A DNA stretch of 11,668 bases from Alphaproteobacteria bacterium UBA3650 (GCA_002373815.1 DFKH01000035.1:1-11668), one strand, 5' to 3'; positions 6,098 to 11,668 are shown, counted from the first letter of the stretch. Program-made: numbers and translations. Notes: generated by a model not told the origin, from the letters alone.

Positions 6098-6595
6098 ATG
6101 AAAAAGTTTTTGATTGTTTTGTGCACACTATTGACCGCTTGTTCTTTGATTCAACCCAAGGAAGAAGTAAAGTTCAAAAATTCCATTTTTTATCAAAGAA
6201 TGGCCGTAGGAGGTGGGCAGCCTCACGACGAGCTTATTACTCCCACATCACATACGAATATATTTGATGATAAAAACACACGCCCCACAGTACAGACATA
6301 TCCATGTGAATTGCTAGAAAATGAGGAAACATACATTGTTTTAAGATGTTGTTACCAAAAAGATCAATGCCATTATTCAAGATATACCTCTGTTCAATGG
6401 GACGATTATCCCTTTTCAAGTGAAGGTAACTGTTTTGTAACGGTAGAAGAAACAGAAGAATTGCCTTTTCGCAAAAAACGTCCAGCTTATCAGACTTTTG
6501 AAAAGAAAGATTTACCGAACCACGATTGTGGCCCGGTAAAACAATTAAATTATAAAAAAACTATGTTCCCTTATCGTTATTCCCAAGAACCATAA
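6098..6595 (+). CDS. Small lipoprotein, function unknown; candidate immunity partner of the lysozyme
   Basis: 165 aa. Classical lipoprotein signal: MKK, hydrophobic core FLIVLCTLL, lipobox LTAC with the lipidated Cys15. The mature part faces the periplasm. It is polar, aromatic-rich and carries several further cysteines, including CC and C-x5-C in LRCCYQKDQCHY, suggesting disulphides. I do not recognise a domain. The gene converges on the lysozyme fusion, and the two stop regions overlap by 19 bases. A periplasmic disulphide-rich lipoprotein beside a peptidoglycan hydrolase recalls lysozyme inhibitors such as MliC/PliC in location and size, but no sequence match to those is claimed. Immunity is inference from context only. 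An alternative is a phage or island surface lipoprotein (lysogenic conversion or exclusion). Confidence 0.85.
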   Translation: MKKFLIVLCTLLTACSLIQPKEEVKFKNSIFYQRMAVGGGQPHDELITPTSHTNIFDDKNTRPTVQTYPCELLENEETYIVLRCCYQKDQCHYSRYTSVQWDDYPFSSEGNCFVTVEETEELPFRKKRPAYQTFEKKDLPNHDCGPVKQLNYKKTMFPYRYSQEP

Positions 6596-7425
6596 TGTTG
6601 TTTATGTCGTAACTCACGATCAGCATCGTCATACAATTTTTCAATAACCTTATATCTTCTATCCTTCATGCCTTCTCTATGGCTTTGTTTGTACGCTTCT
6701 ATATAATCCCTTTGTTTAATACCGTCATCCATAAAATGATTAAACTGTTTAAATTTCTCTGGACCAACATTATAAACAATTTCCAATGCGCCTGCTATTG
6801 CAGATGGTGGAACCTCTGCATAATCAATACCATGTCGTGAAAATTTGTTTTTAATTGTTTGTAAATCATTTTTTAGGTGTTCAGTTGCCAATCTATCTTG
6901 CTCAAATTCACTAATAATAAAATTTTTAAACATATTTTGATTGTTTGCTGATGCATCAGTTTTGTCTGGTTTATTATTTTGAACAAAAGAGTATAATTCT
7001 TGTTTTTCCTCATTTGTTAAGGGACGCATAGTATCTTTATGCAAAAAGTTTATTTTCACAAAAGTATTTTTATCATTAATGTTTGTCCCGATTCCAATTG
7101 TTGGAATTCCCTTCGTATCATAATAAATATGTTCCACACTGCCCTCAACATCTCGTTTTATCAAGATATTCAATGCTTTTTCAATAGCAATTTCATCCTT
7201 TTGAGCGCACTCCGCAGGTGTATCAGGCACAATGGGAGATAGTTTCTTTGTGGTAGAGGCCTTGTTTTCTTCTTCAATTGGTTCAGCCCAACAGCGACAA
7301 TTAGGGCTTTCACCAGGGTTACCACCTTTGGGAGGATGTTCAGAATCAAAAATCTTCCCGTCTTTGGATGCATGCCACGGGCGTACTTTGTCATCTTCTT
7401 GTGTATGCCATATATATTTTGTCAT
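6577..7425 (-). CDS. MuF C-terminal motif fused to GH24 (T4-type) lysozyme
   Basis: 282 aa from the ATG at 7423-7425. An earlier GTG at 7464 lies inside a terminator stem and an ATG at 7440 has no ribosome site, so I prefer MTKYIWHTQ with GAAAAG upstream. Residues 3-49 match the tail motif of phage Mu F/SPP1 gp7-type minor head proteins: YIWHT, then RPWHASKDGKIF, PPKGGNPGE and NCRCWAEP. A linker (50-80) leads to a lysozyme domain with the GH24 triad in T4 spacing: Glu94 (VEGS), Asp103 (YYDTKG), Thr109 (TIGIGT), with 9 and 6 residues between them as in T4 Glu11/Asp20/Thr26. YNVGPEKF (218-225) and RRYKVIEKLY match the C-terminal part of the fold. The family cleaves the MurNAc-GlcNAc bond of peptidoglycan. 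No signal peptide. The front part of MuF is missing, so it is a reduced phage protein or a MuF-type toxin. Confidence 0.82.
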   Translation of the reverse strand: MTKYIWHTQEDDKVRPWHASKDGKIFDSEHPPKGGNPGESPNCRCWAEPIEEENKASTTKKLSPIVPDTPAECAQKDEIAIEKALNILIKRDVEGSVEHIYYDTKGIPTIGIGTNINDKNTFVKINFLHKDTMRPLTNEEKQELYSFVQNNKPDKTDASANNQNMFKNFIISEFEQDRLATEHLKNDLQTIKNKFSRHGIDYAEVPPSAIAGALEIVYNVGPEKFKQFNHFMDDGIKQRDYIEAYKQSHREGMKDRRYKVIEKLYDDADRELRHKQHYGSWE

Positions 7426-7452
7426 TTTCTTTTCTTTCATTTTAGGGTTAAT

Positions 7453-7484
7453 AAAAAAGCCCACAGGAGTTATTTCCTGTGGGC
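7453..7484 (-). terminator. Intrinsic terminator 28 bases before the lysozyme start
   Basis: Perfect 10-bp stem GCCCACAGGA/TCCTGTGGGC (7459-7468 with 7475-7484), 6-base loop, six T on the minus strand (7453-7458). It lies downstream of the promoter at 7526-7554, within the leader of the lysozyme gene. Confidence 0.9.
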
Positions 7485-7487
7485 AAC

Positions 7488-7514
7488 AAAAAACAGGGTA
7501 TAATTCACCCTGTT
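7488..7514 (-). terminator. First of two tandem leader terminators
   Basis: Perfect 8-bp stem AACAGGGT/ACCCTGTT (7492-7499 with 7507-7514), 7-base loop; six minus-strand T (7488-7493) overlap the stem end. It begins about five bases after the predicted transcript start, four bases before the next terminator stem. Confidence 0.75.
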
Positions 7515-7525
7515 AAACGTTTGAG

Positions 7526-7554
7526 AGTATAGCATAAATCCGCTAAAAAGTCAA
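7526..7554 (-). promoter_or_regulatory. Promoter for the lysozyme-fusion leader
   Basis: Minus strand TTGACT (7549-7554), 17-base spacer, TATACT (7526-7531), with TG two bases before the -10 box. Near consensus. Predicted start near 7519, directly ahead of the two terminators and about 95 bases before the lysozyme ATG. Confidence 0.8.
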
Positions 7555-7576
7555 GGAATTTCTTCTGTTTAAAAGA

Positions 7577-7604
7577 TTACATTCATAAATCTTTTTCCTA
7601 TAAA
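7577..7604 (+). promoter_or_regulatory. Candidate promoter for the DUF6626-like gene
   Basis: TTACAT (7577-7582), 16-base spacer, TATAAA (7599-7604), divergent from the lysozyme promoter 23 bases away. Start near 7611, giving a 25-base leader with AGGAG. Confidence 0.4.
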
Positions 7605-7635
7605 TACAAATGTCTTAAAGATATAGGAGATAGTT

Positions 7636-8070
7636 GTGAATATAAACTTTGAAGAAATAACTGAGAAATTAAAACATATACAGAATAAATTGAAGAAACC
7701 GGAACAAACCGTGCCACCAGCGAAACCTGATAATAGAGACATCGATGAAGAGATCAATTCAGAACTGAAAGACCCCCGTAATCAACAGCAAACAGAGGAT
7801 GCGCAGTTTATCACGAAATGCTACAAATACCTTAAGAAATTAGGTTATGTCGACAGTCAGTACCAGTTCTCAGAACAGTTCTTAAATAAGAACAAATACT
7901 ACTTTGGAATGATTCTTTGTGAACAGAGACATCCCTCCATTGATTCAGTCCATAATCTTATACACAATATCAGTGCCTTGAATGATAATTTTGGTAAACA
8001 GTTATACCTTGACCGACTTTATGAAGAAGGCCAATCCATCATCACAAAGCGACTTTTAAAATATCTGTGA
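7636..8070 (+). CDS. Small DUF6626-like protein, possibly DNA-binding
   Basis: 144 aa starting at GTG (7636-7638), with AGGAG (7625-7629) 6 bases upstream. The first 50 residues are charged and coil-like (FEEITEKLKHIQNKLKKPEQ). The C-terminal 90 residues resemble, from memory, the alphaproteobacterial DUF6626 family: TKCYKYLKKLGYV, FSEQFLNKNKYYFGMILCEQRHPSIDS, then a helical tail ending KRLLKYL. That pattern (a helix, LxKxxxYY, xxRxPS) is reminiscent of helix-turn-helix regulators, but no function is established. No signal peptide or membrane segment. It is divergent from the lysozyme transcription unit with a shared 80-base control region, so it could regulate it. That is inference from position only. 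Confidence 0.75.
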   Translation: MNINFEEITEKLKHIQNKLKKPEQTVPPAKPDNRDIDEEINSELKDPRNQQQTEDAQFITKCYKYLKKLGYVDSQYQFSEQFLNKNKYYFGMILCEQRHPSIDSVHNLIHNISALNDNFGKQLYLDRLYEEGQSIITKRLLKYL

Positions 8071-8336
8071 CACCCGTTCTCTAAATCCTTTTGATTGTTA
8101 GTGACAGGTGGTCTAAAATGACAAATGATTTTTTGACTTTTTGGGACTAAAACACATTCAAAATTTTATAACTTTTTTTAACATTTTCTATTAGGTTACT
8201 TGACAAGCAAAAGGAAATGCTTTAGAATTGGTTTTCATGTAGTGGTGGCATCGGTGACACACCAAAAAAATTGCCTTGAAAAAGGGCTGGAAATTCTTTA
8301 AGAAATACAGTTTCTTATTTTTGGCAATCCTAGGTT
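8071..8336. other. Right arm of the island, no gene seen
   Basis: About 265 bases between the DUF6626-like gene and attR. It holds a TAACATTTT copy (8179-8187) matching those at the left end, and a weak AAGAAA/TTTCTT hairpin followed by ATTTTT around 8299-8324. A minus-strand frame through here has no ribosome site and runs into attR, so I do not call it. Likely an attachment-site arm. Confidence 0.5.
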
Positions 8337-8356
8337 TCCAATCACACCCACCATTT
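8337..8356 (+). repeat. attR core: repeat of the tRNA-Val 3' end
   Basis: TCCAATCACACCCACCATTT, identical to 2408-2427. Only the 3' part of the tRNA is present, and the rest of the gene is absent upstream, so this is the duplicated target end. Confidence 0.93.
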
Positions 8357-8357
8357 C

Positions 8358-8390
8358 TCCAATAAGGTGTTGTCCTTGTTGGATTTTTTT
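8358..8390 (+). terminator. Displaced original terminator of tRNA-Val
   Basis: Stem TCCAATAAGG/CCTTGTTGGA (10 bp with one G-T pair, 8358-8367 and 8374-8383), loop TGTTGT, seven T. It follows attR at the distance expected of the native tRNA terminator before integration. Confidence 0.88.
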
Positions 8391-8411
8391 GTCTAAAAAT
8401 GTTACATAATA

Positions 8412-8437
8412 GGGGCGTTTTTACCCCCTGTTTTTTT
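8412..8437 (+). terminator. Hairpin plus T run in the inverted module
   Basis: GGGG (8412-8415), 8-base loop, CCCC (8424-8427), CTG, seven T (8431-8437). Counterpart of 2525-2549 with different stem bases but the same plan, pointing toward tRNA-Met. Confidence 0.45.
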
Positions 8438-8487
8438 GTCTTTGTGTTACACCCCTGTGTTACACCCAAAATCCGTAAAATAGGCAT

Positions 8488-8515
8488 AAAAAAACACCTT
8501 ATAAATTAAGGTGTT
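8488..8515 (-). terminator. Intrinsic terminator of tRNA-Met
   Basis: Stem AACACCTT/AAGGTGTT (8493-8500 with 8508-8515), 7-base loop, seven minus-strand T (8488-8494). Homologous to the terminator behind tRNA-Val at 2436-2461; stem G-C pairs there are A-T pairs here. Confidence 0.85.
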
Positions 8516-8525
8516 ATTCAAACTT

Positions 8526-8601
8526 TGGTAGCGGAGGAGGGGATCGAACCCCCGACACATGGATTATGATTCCACCGCTCTACCAACTGAGCTACTCCGC
8601 C
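8526..8601 (-). tRNA. tRNA-Met (anticodon CAT), elongator type
   Basis: 76 nt with encoded CCA. Acceptor GGCGGAG/CTCCGCT leaves a G1-T72 wobble. D arm GCTC/GAGC, anticodon stem GTGGA/TCCAT with loop ATCATAA (anticodon CAT), T arm GGGGG/CCCTC with loop TTCGATC. The pattern GGCGGAGTAGCTCAG...AATCATAATCC is that of alphaproteobacterial elongator Met. The C1-A72 mismatch of the initiator is absent. A lysidine-type Ile tRNA is less likely. The adjacent 3' flank carries a module shared with the island, so it may have been an attachment site too. Confidence 0.93.
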
Positions 8602-8611
8602 AATAGACATA

Positions 8612-8640
8612 TTTATACTTCTTTTTAAAAAGATTGTCAA
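8612..8640 (-). promoter_or_regulatory. Promoter of tRNA-Met
   Basis: Minus strand TTGACA (8635-8640), 17-base spacer, TATAAA (8612-8617), ending 10 bases before the mature tRNA. Near consensus. Confidence 0.8.
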
Positions 8641-8656
8641 CAAAAATCTTGCTTTT

Positions 8657-8685
8657 TTGAAAAAAATATTGTAATTTCTTGTATA
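8657..8685 (+). promoter_or_regulatory. Candidate promoter of the hydrolase-like gene
   Basis: TTGAAA (8657-8662), 17-base spacer, TGTATA (8680-8685). Start near 8692 would leave a short leader with the ribosome site AAAGGAG. Confidence 0.4.
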
Positions 8686-8714
8686 GAAGTTGTTTATTAA
8701 AAGGAGTTTAAAGT

Positions 8715-9413
8715 ATGGCAGAGGTATTTTTTGCAGGTCCTTGTGGGCGTTTAGAGGGTCGTTTTTATCGTTCAGAAAATCCAACAGCTCCGTTGATGTT
8801 GGTATTGCCTCCCGATCCAAAACAAGGGGCAACGATGAATAATAAGGTGACATATACATTATTTCAAGCTTTTGCTGGTCTTGGATATTCGGTATTACGC
8901 TTAAATTATCGCGGAGTGGGAACATCGGCAGGCCAAATGGATGGAACTGGAGTTGGAGAATTGGCAGACGCTATTGCAGCATTAGATTGGTTGCAAGCAT
9001 TAGATTCCGATGGTAATAAGTGCTGGATTTCAGGTTATGCTTTTGGTGCATGGATTGGTGCTCAAGTTATGATGCGGCGGCCAGAGATTCAAGGTTTTGT
9101 ATTTGCAACACCATGTGTTGGAACTCATGATTTTAATTTTCTGACACCATGTCCGGCCTCAGGATTAATTGTACAGGGGGCAGAGGACACACAGATCGAG
9201 GAAGCAGCTGTGGCTAGATTATCGGAGCAATTGAGTGAAAATCCATCTGTGAATGTTGAATATGTTGCCTTAAAAGGCTGTGACCATTTTTATACAAATA
9301 AATTAAAAGAGTTATATGATACGATATTGAGAGTTGTTCCTACATTGAAGTTGAAAAAAATGAAACGGGGTAAGAAATTTGCTAAAGCCATTATCCCAAA
9401 TGATGATTATTAA
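8715..9413 (+). CDS. Alpha/beta-hydrolase-like protein (COG2945 type) lacking the nucleophile Ser
   Basis: 232 aa, start supported by AAAGGAG 8 bases upstream. Cytoplasmic. The fold is clear: GPCGRLEGRFY (8-18), TMNNKVTYTLFQAF (40-53), LRLNYRGVGTSAG (61-73), LDWLQAL (90-96), the nucleophile elbow GYAFGAWIG (107-115), PCPASGLIVQGAED (145-158) and CDHFYTNK (189-196). Family members as I know them read G-F/Y-S-F-G-A at the elbow and HPHP where this has PPDP (32-35). Here the Ser is Ala109 (codon GCT at 9039-9041), while the acid Asp158 and His191 remain. It is therefore probably not a hydrolase by the usual mechanism and may have a structural or binding role. The basic tail (KLKKMKRGKKFAK, 212-224) is an extra. 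The gene converges on topA with a 38-base gap in which I see no strong terminator. Confidence 0.85.
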   Translation: MAEVFFAGPCGRLEGRFYRSENPTAPLMLVLPPDPKQGATMNNKVTYTLFQAFAGLGYSVLRLNYRGVGTSAGQMDGTGVGELADAIAALDWLQALDSDGNKCWISGYAFGAWIGAQVMMRRPEIQGFVFATPCVGTHDFNFLTPCPASGLIVQGAEDTQIEEAAVARLSEQLSENPSVNVEYVALKGCDHFYTNKLKELYDTILRVVPTLKLKKMKRGKKFAKAIIPNDDY

Positions 9414-9451
9414 ATCCGTAGATTCTAGTATTGTTTAGTATCTCTCTGTTT

Positions 9452-11668
9452 TTATTTTTCGTGCATTTTGTTTTGGATTAGTGTAATGGCTTCGTCTAAT
9501 GTAGGAACTGTACCATCTTTTTTTGCGCTTGCCATGATGCGTCCCCATTTGACATAGGGACCAAAGCGACCAGCTTGATAGGTAATTTCTTGATCCTGCC
9601 ATTTGCCGAGCACTTTTGCTTTTGGTTTTTCTTTAGCATTGGAAAGAAGTGCTAAAGCACGTGGCAAATCTATTGTTAACACATTGTCCTCTGGTGTTAA
9701 AGATTGAAAGGTTTTTCCGCGCTTGACATAGGGTCCAAAGCGACCGATACCAGCTTCAATCAGTTCATTTGTTTTTGGATCGTTTCCAAGTGGACGAGGT
9801 AAAGATAATAGCCCTAAAGCCATTTTAATATCGATATCCTCAGGTTTCATAGATTTTGATAAACTGACACGTTTGGCGTCCTTGCCCATACCTTGTTGCA
9901 CATACCAACCATAAGGTCCCTTGCGCACAGAAATGTCTGTGCCATTTGCATCTTTGCCCAATTCAAAAACTTTGCTTTCGGTATCTACCGTTGGTTCAAT
10001 GGGATTACCATTTTCATCACGTTCGGCTTCAATAGTTGCAAATTGTTTTGTGTACTTGCAGTTGGGGTAATTCGAACAACCAATAAAAGCGCCAAAGCGT
10101 CCGACGCGTAAGGATAGTGTGCCTGTTTTGCATTCAGGACACTGACGAGATTCGGGTGTCGGGAACAGATTCTTTTCCAATGTCTTTGCAACTGTTTCTA
10201 GCACTTCCCCCATTTTGTGTGGTTCTGCCTCTTTTACGGTTTTATTGAATAGCGCCCAAAAGTCTTGTAAAACATCTTTCCATTTAACTGAGCCGTTTGT
10301 GATGTTATCCAATTTGTCTTCCATACCTGCAGTGTAGTCATATTGCACATAGTGATTAAAATAATTTTCCAAGAAGGCCGTCACAATACGACCTCGATCT
10401 TCTGGTACAAAGCGTTTGTTGACTAATTTTACATATTCGCGTTCTTGTAAAACAGACAATATTGTAGCATAGGTGGAAGGACGTCCGATACCTAATTCTT
10501 CCAATTTTTTTACCAAACTGGCTTCAGAAAAACGAGGAGGGGGTTCGGTAAAGTGTTGATCCGCATGAACTTCTTTTGTCGTTAATTGTTCACCTTCATT
10601 CATTGGGGGCAAAAGTGCATTATCATCTTCGCCCTTATCGTCATCCAAATCTTCTTTATAGACTTTAATGAAGCCAGGGAAGGCGATTGTTTGACCTGTG
10701 GCACGCAATTGAATTTTGCCATCTTGTGATGGGATATCAATGCCGACTTTATCTAACAGGGCGGATTCCATTTGGCAAGCGACAGTACGTTTCCAAATCA
10801 ACTCATACAGCTTGCGTCCATCCAGATCTACGTCCAAACTTTCAGGTTTGCGTGTCGCATTTGTAGGACGAATTGCTTCGTGCGCTTCTTGGGCGTTTTT
10901 ACTATTGTTTTTATAAATACGGGGCTTGTCTGGTAAGTATTTATCGCCATAGTCTGTTTTAATCAAATCGCGAATGACTTTGATAGCTTCTTCAGATAAA
11001 TTGATGCTGTCAGTACGCATATAAGTAATTAAACCAGCCTCATATAATTTTTGAGCAATTTGCATTGTTTTTTTTGCACCGAATCCCAATTTTCGGCTTG
11101 CTTCTTGTTGCAAGGTTGAGGTGGTGAAGGCGGGGGCAGGATTGCGCTTTGTTTGTTTTTTTTCAATGGTCCCAACATGAAAAATAGTTGATTCAACTTT
11201 TTGTTTAACTTCATCAGTTATTATATTGTTTTTTAAATCAAATTTATCAAGTTTTTTTCCGTCCAAATGCGTCAATTTTGCATTGAATGTTTCTGCTCTT
11301 GGTGTATCTAAATCAACATCAATTCCCCAGTATTCTTGTGGCTTAAAGGCGGCAATTTCGTTTTCTCGCTCGCAAACTAGACGCAGGGCGACAGATTGTA
11401 CACGACCAGCGGATTTTGCACCAGGTAATTTTTTCCAAAGCAGGGGAGAAATGTTAAAGCCCACTAAATAATCTAATGCCCGACGAGCCAAATAAGCATC
11501 CACCAATTGCATATCAATTTCGCGTGGATTTTTCATGGCTTCTAAAATGGCATTCTTTGTAATTTCGTGGAAAACAACACGATAAACAGGCATATCTGGT
11601 TTTAATTTTTTACGGCGTTTTAATTCTTGGACAACGTGCCATGCAATGGCTTCTCCCTCTCTATCAGG
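9452..11668 (-). CDS. topA: DNA topoisomerase I, N-terminus beyond window edge
   Basis: 738 codons are visible and the frame continues off the right edge. The first visible residues, PDREGEAIAWHV, are the end of the TOPRIM domain, so about 100-120 residues are missing and an ATG at 11593 is internal. The enzyme relaxes negative supercoils by cutting one strand. The active-site Tyr is in LITYMRTDS, visible residue 216. Other landmarks are SAGRVQSVALRLVCERE (85-101), AHEAIRPT (262-269) and PRFSEASLVKKLEELGIGRPSTYA (378-401). One C4 zinc ribbon follows (CPEC...CSNYPNC, 510-537), then two C-terminal repeats, GRFGPYVKRGKTFQSL and GRFGPYVKWGRIM. The architecture with one zinc ribbon and GRFGPYVK repeats is typical of alphaproteobacterial TopA. 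Essential gene, intact as far as seen. Confidence 0.97.
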   Translation of the reverse strand, partial: PDREGEAIAWHVVQELKRRKKLKPDMPVYRVVFHEITKNAILEAMKNPREIDMQLVDAYLARRALDYLVGFNISPLLWKKLPGAKSAGRVQSVALRLVCERENEIAAFKPQEYWGIDVDLDTPRAETFNAKLTHLDGKKLDKFDLKNNIITDEVKQKVESTIFHVGTIEKKQTKRNPAPAFTTSTLQQEASRKLGFGAKKTMQIAQKLYEAGLITYMRTDSINLSEEAIKVIRDLIKTDYGDKYLPDKPRIYKNNSKNAQEAHEAIRPTNATRKPESLDVDLDGRKLYELIWKRTVACQMESALLDKVGIDIPSQDGKIQLRATGQTIAFPGFIKVYKEDLDDDKGEDDNALLPPMNEGEQLTTKEVHADQHFTEPPPRFSEASLVKKLEELGIGRPSTYATILSVLQEREYVKLVNKRFVPEDRGRIVTAFLENYFNHYVQYDYTAGMEDKLDNITNGSVKWKDVLQDFWALFNKTVKEAEPHKMGEVLETVAKTLEKNLFPTPESRQCPECKTGTLSLRVGRFGAFIGCSNYPNCKYTKQFATIEAERDENGNPIEPTVDTESKVFELGKDANGTDISVRKGPYGWYVQQGMGKDAKRVSLSKSMKPEDIDIKMALGLLSLPRPLGNDPKTNELIEAGIGRFGPYVKRGKTFQSLTPEDNVLTIDLPRALALLSNAKEKPKAKVLGKWQDQEITYQAGRFGPYVKWGRIMASAKKDGTVPTLDEAITLIQNKMHEK

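Larger units (their letters stand above)
2408..8356. mobile_element. Integrative genomic island in tRNA-Val, about 5.9 kb
   Basis: Bounded by the exact 20-bp direct repeats at 2408-2427 and 8337-8356. It contains a tyrosine integrase next to attL, a serine recombinase, a toxin-antitoxin pair, a phage-derived MuF-tail/lysozyme gene, a lipoprotein and two small DUF-type genes. No replication initiator, terminase, portal or capsid gene is present. Excision would restore tRNA-Val with its own terminator at 8358-8390. It could be a decayed prophage or a small satellite-type element; the broken ankyrin gene at 3870-4131 and the lone MuF tail favour decay or heavy reduction. An inverted copy of its left end lies outside attR at 8391-8518, so the history is not a single simple insertion. 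Confidence 0.9.
8391..8518 (-). repeat. Inverted copy of the island's left-end module, next to tRNA-Met
   Basis: Read on the minus strand from tRNA-Met: AATA, terminator, ATGCC...ACGGAT, two 13-bp GTGTAACAC repeats (plus-strand GTGTTACAC at 8444-8452 and 8457-8465), GACAAAAAAACAG, hairpin, TGTAACATTTTT. It mirrors 2431-2573. It lies outside attR, ends against the old tRNA-Val terminator on one side and about 8 bases from the tRNA-Met CCA on the other. Confidence 0.9.

Noticed and set aside
8191..8487. Minus-strand open frame across the right island end
   Set aside because: It runs through attR, the displaced terminator and the repeat module, has no ribosome site, and its sequence shows no protein-like conservation that I recognise.
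2431..8518. The pair of inverted modules as terminal inverted repeats of a transposon
   Set aside because: No DDE transposase is present, the copies extend into tRNA terminators, the right copy lies beyond an exact tRNA attachment repeat, and no target-site duplication is seen outside them.
8518..8925. Minus-strand open frame of 135 codons containing VAQLVERWNHNPCVGGSIPSSATKV
   Set aside because: This is the well-known translation of a tRNA gene (here tRNA-Met at 8526-8601); the rest lies antisense to the hydrolase gene.
9985..10191. Several short frames within topA and murJ on either strand
   Set aside because: All are shadows of the long, conserved frames and lack start signals or family motifs.

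Overview
The window looks like a chromosomal segment of a low-GC proteobacterium, most likely an alphaproteobacterium of a host-associated or gut type. This is an inference from the AT-rich but conventional coding style, the core genes murJ and topA, a Bax-type glucosaminidase directly behind murJ, a COG2945-type hydrolase, and the tRNA sequences. No database search was possible. Core chromosome occupies both sides: positions 1-2424 (Bax-like protein, murJ, tRNA-Val) and 8526-11668 (tRNA-Met, alpha/beta-hydrolase-like protein, topA).

Between them sits a mobile island of about 5.9 kb. The last 20 bases around the 3' end of tRNA-Val(GAC) at 2408-2427 are repeated exactly at 8337-8356, and the displaced original tRNA terminator follows that copy at 8358-8390. 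The integrase gene lies next to the intact tRNA, as in most tRNA-targeting islands. From left to right the island carries: a terminal module with 13-bp repeats and terminators; a tyrosine integrase; a broken ankyrin-repeat gene; a DUF6876-like gene; a serine recombinase of the Mpi invertase type; a Doc-type toxin with an AbrB/MazE antitoxin under a strong, palindrome-overlapped promoter; a small lipoprotein apparently translated from a leaderless mRNA; a MuF-tail/GH24 lysozyme fusion; and a small DUF6626-like protein. No replication, packaging or capsid genes are visible, so it is either a decayed prophage or a small satellite-like element.

The most interesting points are these. (1) The island's left-end module (2431-2573) is present again, inverted, at 8391-8518, beyond the attR repeat and abutting the 3' end of tRNA-Met. 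The 73-base core matches at 69 positions and the hairpins keep their pairing by compensatory changes. This suggests that a second related element once sat in tRNA-Met, or that the real element ends are more complex than the tRNA repeat implies. (2) The lysozyme fusion has a near-consensus promoter, but two consecutive intrinsic terminators stand between promoter and start codon. That is the layout of an attenuated or antiterminated leader. (3) A secreted-type lipoprotein converges on and overlaps the lysozyme gene by 19 bases, making it a candidate immunity partner. (4) Two chromosomal genes flanking the island have lost their key catalytic residue: the Bax-like protein (Glu to Ala) and the hydrolase (Ser to Ala).

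Layout: murJ and the Bax-like gene form a minus-strand operon with an 8-base overlap. tRNA-Val is on plus and tRNA-Met on minus, so the two tRNAs converge on the island. The hydrolase (plus) and topA (minus) converge, and topA runs off the right edge without its N-terminus.
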